Below, piece by piece: positions 57,414 through 64,000 of a stretch of DNA of 64,000 nucleotides. The notes beneath the pieces were generated by a model. The model saw only the letters and a list, made by a program, of their open reading frames with translations, was not told the DNA's origin and ran no database searches. The stretch is from Mactromeris polynyma (lineage: Eukaryota; Mollusca; Bivalvia; Venerida; Mactridae). The stretch covers positions 4,278,001 to 4,342,000 of the forward strand of contig JASFXZ010000039.1 in NCBI GenBank assembly GCA_032209605.1, written 5' to 3'. The stretch's first letter is position 1, and each line of letters starts with the position of its first letter. The translations under genes were made by a program, and so were the position numbers.

Positions 57414-60400
57414 TGAATTTTAGTTCAATATATCCAAACATGAACTAAAATATACCAATACATTGCATTCAAAGTGGGAAGTTGTGCATATTCTTTAGGT
57501 ATATTAGGTCCATCTAATCAACAGATGTACTCTATTCCTCAATAATTGCATTCAAAACAGTGCATATAACTTATAACATATGAATTTTAGTTCATTATAT
57601 CCAAATATGAACTCAAATATACCAATACATTGCATTCAAAGTGGAAAATTGTGCATATTCTTTAGGTACATTAGGTCCATACAATCAACATTTGAACTGT
57701 ATTTTCCTCACTAATTGCATTCAAATACTAAATATAACACATTATATATGAATTTTAGGTCAATATATGCAAAAATGAACTCAAATATACCCATACATTG
57801 CATTCAAAGTGGAAATTGTGCATATTTTTTAGGTATTCTAGGTCAATCTAATCAACAGATGTACTCTATTCCTCACTAATTGCATTCAAAACAGTGAATA
57901 TAACTTATAACATATGAATATTAGTTCATTATATCCAAACATGAACTCAAATATACCATTACATTGCATTCAAAGCGGAAAATTGTGCATATTCTTTAGG
58001 TATATTAGGTCCATACAATCAACATTTAAACTGTATTTTCCTCAGTAATTGCATTAAAATAGTAAATATAACACATTATATATGCATTTTAGGTCAATAC
58101 ATGCAAAAAGGAACTCAAATATACACATACATTGCATTCAAAGTTGAAAATTGGGAATATTTTTTAGGTATATAAGGTCTATATAGTCAATAGATGAACT
58201 GTATTCTCCTCACTAATTTCATTCAAAACAGTAAATATAACACATTATATATGAATTTTAGGTCAATATATGCAAAATGAACTCAAATATACCCATACTT
58301 TGCATTCAAAGTGGAAATTGTGCATGTTCTTTAGGTATATCAGGTCAATCTAATCAACAGATGTACTCTATTCCTCACTAATAGCATTCAAAACAGTGAA
58401 TATAACTTATTACATATGAATTTTTGTTCAATATATTCAAAATTAAACTCAAATATACCAATGAACTGCATTCAAAGTGGAACATTTTGCATCTTCTTTA
58501 GGTATATTAGGTCAGTAGAATCAACAGGTGAACTCTATTTTCCTCACTAATTGCATTTAAAAACAGTGAATATAACATATTACATATGAATTTTAGTTCA
58601 ATATATCCAAACATGAACTCTAATACACCAATAAATTGCATTCAAAGTGGGAAATTGTGCATATTCTTTAGGTATATTAGGTCCATACAATCAACATGTG
58701 AACTGTATTATTTTCCTCAGTAATTGCATTCAAATAGTAAATATAACACATTATATATGAAGTTTAGGTCAATACATGCAAAAAGGAACTCAAATATACA
58801 CATACATTCCATTCAAAGTTGAAAATTGGGCATATATTTTAGGTATATAAGGTCTATATAGTCAATAGATGAACTGTATTCTCCTCACTAATTTCATTCC
58901 AAACAGTGAATATAACTTATTACATATGAATTTGTGTTCAATATATTCAAAATTAAACTCAAATATACCAATGAACTGCATTCAAAGTGGAACATTTTGC
59001 ATCTTCTTTAGGTATATTAGGTCAATATAATCAACAGGTGAACTCTATTTTCCTCACTAATTGCATTTAAAACAGTGAATATAACAAATTACATATGAAT
59101 TTTAGTTCAATATATCCAAACATGAACTCAAATATACCAATACATTGCATTCAAAGTGGAACATTGTGCATATTCTTAAGGTATATTAGGTCCATACAAT
59201 TAACATGTGAACTGTATTTTCCTCAGTAATTTCATTCAAAACAGTGAATATAACTTATTACATATGAATTTTAGTTCAATATATTCAAAAATGAACTCAA
59301 ATATACCCATACATTGCATTCAAAGTGGAAATTGTGCATATTCTTTAGGTATATTAGGTCAATCTAATCAACAGATGTACTCTATTCCTCACTAATTGCA
59401 TTCAAAACAGTGAATATAACTTATTACATATGAATTTTTGTTCAATATATTCAAAATTAAACTCACATTAACCAATGAACTGCATTCAAAGTGGACCATT
59501 TTGCATCTTCTTTAGGTATATTATGTCAATAGCATCAACAGGTGAACTCTTTTTTCCTAACTAATTGCATTTAAAACAGTGAATATAACATATTACATAT
59601 GAATTTTAGTTCAATATATCCAAACATGAACTCTAATACACCAATAAATTGCATTCAAAGAGGGAAATTGTGCATATTCTTTAGGTATATTAGGTCCATA
59701 CAATCAACATGTGAACTGTATTATTTTCCTCAGTAATTGCATTCAAATAGTAAATATAACACATTATATATGAAGTTTAGGTCAATACATGCAAAAAGGA
59801 ACTCAAATATACACATACATTGCAGTCAAAGTTGAAAATTGGGCATATTTTTTAGGTATATAAGGTCTATATAGTCAATAGATGAACTGTATTCTCCTCA
59901 CTAATTTCATTCAAAACAGTGAATATAACTTATTACATATGAATTTTAGTTCAATATATTCAAAAATGAACTCAAATATACCAATGAACTGCATTCAAGT
60001 GGAACATTTTGCATCTTCTTTAGGTATATTAGGTCAATATAATCAACAGGTGAACTCTATTTTCCTCACTAATTGCATTTAAAACAGTGAATATAACATA
60101 TTACATATGAATTTTAGTTCAATGTATTCAAACATGAACTCTAATACACCCATAAATTGCATTCAAAGTGGAAAATTGTGCATATTCTTTAGGTACATTA
60201 AGTCTATACAATCAACATGTAAACTCTGTTTTCCTCAGTAAGTGCATTCAAAATAGTACATATAACACATTATATTTGAATTTTAGTTCAATATATTGCA
60301 AAATGAACTCAAATATACCAATAAAATGCATTGAAAGTGGGACTTAGTGCATATTCTTTAGGTATATTAAGTCAAAGAATCAAAAGGTGAACTATATTTT

Positions 60401-60449
60401 CCTCACTAATTGCATTCAAAACAGTAAATATAAGATTATATATATGAAT

Positions 60450-61201
60450 TTAACTGATATGTCATGTTGTATTTTTGGGGACCAGAGCATAACAATATTT
60501 CGAATGAGACACTGTAATTACGGCCTTCAAATTATTCAAGTAATCTGATCATATAGCCTAGATATCTGAAATTCTTATTAATAAATGAAATTTAAATACA
60601 ACATTCTATTCAGAATCATTTAATACTTGAATTATGGTGTAACTATCTAGTTTTGTGTCAGATTGCTTTTTTCAAACCCATCTCATATCTTTAAAGTTAA
60701 TTAATAACTCTTCTAGAAAACCTAAGCATGTTTGAAGCTGTAAGGTTATATGGTTCTTCTTTTCGTTCACGTTTAACCTTCTGTATTTCATAGTATAAAT
60801 CATAAGATGCTTAAATGAAGGGTTGTCTAAAAATGTAACGAATTTATATTCACTGTACTTCAAAGTATTCAAACAGAACTAGAGGTAGGTTCTAATATAC
60901 ATTTCGCCTTGCATTACAATAACTAGGACCGACAATTCGGCCCCGCAAATACCGTAATACAGCCGGATAATATGGTCAAAGTGTTTATTTCCAACGAGTG
61001 AGGGTATTTTCTTTATTTCCAACGAGTGAGAACCGGTTAAATGTTTAACATACGGCGTGTTTTTCGGAGCTCCGTCCGTCATGCGCAGATACAAATGTAA
61101 CTTCACGATTTTTCCCCTCAAAGTTTGCGAGCCAGGTCATTGAGATTACAGGTGTCTAAAATGTCAAAACGCACACTTATTGAAATACTTGTATTTATTA
61201 T
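60450..61201 (+). mobile_element. satellite-associated core, copy 3
   Basis: Near-identical to copies 1 and 2, with a few substitutions (for example TTCGTTCACG for TTTGTTCACT). Both minus frames are intact (60879-61121, 60672-60872). It begins 14164 bp after copy 2, although a gap of unknown true length lies between. Confidence 0.88.
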
Positions 61202-64000
61202 AGATGAATTGTAGGTCAGTAGATTCACAAATGAACTCAACTATACCATAAACTGCATTGAAAGTGGGAAATTGTGTATATTCTTTGGGAATTTTAGGTC
61301 AATAAAATCAACAGGTGGACTCTATTTTCCTCACTAATTGCATTTAAAATAGTAAATATAATACATCATGTATGAATTGTAGGTCAATATATTCAAACAT
61401 GAACTCTAATACACCCATAAATTGCATTCAAAGTGGAAAATTGTGCATATTCTTTAGGTATATTAGGTCCATACAATCAACATATTTGTAAATATAACAC
61501 ATTATATATGAATTTTAGGTCAATATATGCAAAAATGAACTAAAATATACCCATACATTGCATTCAAAGTGGAAATTGTGCATGTTCTTTAGGTATATTA
61601 GGTCAATCGAATCAACAGATGTACACTATTCCTCACTAATTGCATTCAAAACAGTGAATATAACTTATTACATATGAATTTTTGTTCAATATATTCAAAA
61701 TTAAACTCAAATATACCAATGAACTGCATTCAAAGTCGAAAATTGTGCATATTCTTTAGGTACATTAGGTCCATACAATCAACTTTTGAACTGTATTTTC
61801 CTCAGTAATTGCATTCAAATAGTAAATATAACACATTATATATGAATTTTAGGTCAATATATGCAAAAATGAACTCAAATATACCCATACATTGCATTCA
61901 AAGTGGAAATTGTGCATATTCTTTAGGTATATTAGGTCAATCTAATCAACAGATGTACTCTATTCCTCACTAATTGCATTCAAAACAGTGAATATAACTT
62001 ATTACATATGAATTTTAGTTCATTATATCCAAACATGAACTCAAATATACCAATACATTGCATTCAAAGTGGAAAATTGTGCATATTCTTTAGGTATATT
62101 AGGTCCATACAATCAACATTTGAACTGTATTATCCTCAGTAATTGCATTCAAATAGTAAATATAACACATTATATATGAATTTTAGGTCAATATATGCAA
62201 AAATGAACTCAAATATACCCATACATTGCATTCAAAGTGGAAATTGTGCATGTTTTTTAGGTATATTAGGTCAATCGAATCAACAGATGTACACTATTCC
62301 TCACTAATTGCATTCAAAACAGTGAATATAACTTATTACATATGAATTTTTGTTCAATATATTCAAAATTAAACTCAAATATACCAATGAACTGCATTCA
62401 AAGTCGAAAATTGTGCATATTCTTTAGGTACATTAGGTCCATACAATCAACTTTTGAACTGTATTTTCCTCAGTAATTGCATTCAAATAGTAAATATAAC
62501 ACATTATATATGAATTTTAGGTCAATATATGCAAAAATGAACTCAAATATACCCATACATTGCATTCAAAGTGGAAATTGTGCATATTCTTTAGGTATAT
62601 TAGGTCAATCTAATCAACAGATGCACTCTATTCCTCACTAATTGCATTCAAAACAGTGAATATAACTTATTACATATGAATTTTAGTTCATTATATCCAA
62701 ACATGAACTCAAATATACCAATACATTGCATTCAAATTGGAAAATTGTGCATATTCTTTAGGTATATTAGGTCCATACAATCAACATTTGAACTGTATTA
62801 TCCTCAGTAATTGCATTCAAATAGTAAATATAACACATTATATATGAATTTTAGGTCAATATATGCAAAAATGAACTCAAATATACCCATACATTGCATT
62901 CAAAGTGGAAATTGTGCATGTTCTTTAGGTATATTAGGTCAATCTAATCAACAGATGTACTCTATTCCTCACTAATTGCATTAAAAACAGTGAATATAAC
63001 TTATTACATATGAATTTTTGTTCAATATATTCAAAATTAAACTCAAATATACCAATGAACTGCATTCAAAGTGGAACATTTTGCATCTTCTTTAGGTATA
63101 TTAGGTCAATGTAATCAACAGATGTACTCTATTCCTCACTAATTGCATTCAAAACAGTGAATATAACTTATTACATATGAATTTTAGTTCATTATATCCA
63201 AACATGAACTCAAATATACCAATACATTGCATTCAAAGTGGAAAATTGTGCATATTCTTTAGGTATATTAGGTCCATACAATCAACATTTGAACTGTATT
63301 TTCCTCAGTAATTGCATTCAAATAGTAAATATAACATATTAATTATGAATTTTAGTTCAATATATTCAAAAATGAACTCAAATATACACATACATTGCAT
63401 TCAAAGTGGAAATTGTGCATATTCTTTAGGTATATTAGGTCAATCTAATCAACAGATGTACTCTATTCCTCACTAATTGCATTCAAAACAGTGAATATAA
63501 CTTATTACATATGAATTTTAGTTCAGAATATTCAAAAATGAACTCAAATATACCAATGAACTGCATTCAAAGTGGAACATTTTGCATCTTCTTTAGGTAT
63601 ATTAGGTCAATATAATCAACAGGTGAACTCTATTTTCCTCACTAATTGCATTTAAAACAGTGAATATAACAAATTACATATGAATTTTAGTTCATTATAT
63701 CCAAACATGAACTCAAATATACCAATACATTGCATTCAAAGTGGAAAATTGTGCATATTCTTTAGGTATATTAGGTCCACACAATCAACATTTGAACTGT
63801 ATTTTCCTCAGTAATTGCATTCAAATAGTAAATATAACATATAATATATGAATTTTAGTTCAATATATTCAAAAATGAACTCAAATATACCCATACATTG
63901 CATTCAAAGTGGAAATTGTGCATATACTTTAGGTATATTAGGTCAATCTAATCAACAGATGTACACTATTCCTCACTAATTGCATTCAAAACAGTGAATA

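Larger units (their letters stand above)
38385..64000 (+). repeat. large satellite array, 166-168 bp monomer, with higher-order repeats
   Basis: Monomers of the form GAATTTTAGTTCAATATATYC... through TTGCATTCAAAGTGGAAA to CAGTGAATATAAC repeat head to tail to the window end. Measured spacings of TGCATTCAAA-G at 61559, 61725, 61893 and 62059 are 166, 168 and 166. Six monomer types recur in order, giving about 1.01-kb higher-order units; for example, the AAAAAGGAACTCAAATATAC type occurs near 40750, 41760 and 42770. Other spacings are multiples of about 168 bp, implying deletions or gains of whole monomers. Open frames of 60-118 codons in it are repeated satellite frames, not genes. Confidence 0.96.

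Noticed and set aside
57153..57441. Frames running through X residues
   Set aside because: They cross the 200-N assembly gap.
40147..63000. Many 60-118 codon frames with CIQSGKLCIFFRY-type peptides
   Set aside because: The same frames recur with each satellite monomer and are interrupted wherever monomers vary; satellite, not a gene family.
38385..64000. CRISPR-like array of repeats
   Set aside because: The monomers have no unique spacers and the genome is eukaryotic; this is satellite DNA.

Overview
The window comes from an animal nuclear genome, most likely a bivalve or other mollusc. It is AT-rich, its genes have GT-AG introns, and it carries tRNA-derived SINEs, non-LTR retrotransposon fragments, many MITEs and a large satellite array. 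The mollusc assignment rests on the overall repeat style, not on a species-specific match.

Only two protein-coding genes could be assembled. On the minus strand, seven exons between 6510 and 307 encode 207 residues of the N-terminal part of an early endosome antigen 1 (EEA1)-like tethering protein: a proline-rich lead, two C2H2 zinc fingers on consecutive exons, then coiled coil. The first exon and the rest of the gene (off the left edge) are missing. On the plus strand, 13 exons from 12724 to 22004 rebuild a complete 507-residue mitochondrial dihydrolipoamide dehydrogenase (DLD, E3). All exon phases join, and all redox, FAD, NAD and catalytic motifs are intact. The two genes are divergent. 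ETS-like sites abut an ERR-type site just upstream of the DLD start codon.

The introns and intergenic DNA are a layered record of mobile elements. EEA1 introns hold a Helitron-like element inside a pogo-like MITE, plus 29-bp and 14-bp minisatellites. A small inverted satellite array (about 9485-12020) lies just upstream of DLD. From 22.0 to 38.4 kb there is no convincing host gene. That stretch holds a TIR element carrying a non-LTR RT fragment, SINEs, a frameshifted RT fragment, two GC/CpG-rich foldback elements, a SINE split by a MITE, and a duplicated 265-bp segment.

From about 38385 to the window end (25.6 kb, with one 200-N gap) lies a satellite array. Its 166-168 bp monomer is itself an old dimer of about 84 bp, and monomers are arranged in roughly six-monomer (about 1.01 kb) higher-order repeats. 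The array is interrupted three times by a 752-bp non-satellite core, at spacings of 7121 and 14164 bp. A diverged, inverted fourth copy of this core, also flanked by satellite, lies upstream of DLD. This satellite-core composite at two loci is the best candidate here for an undescribed element.
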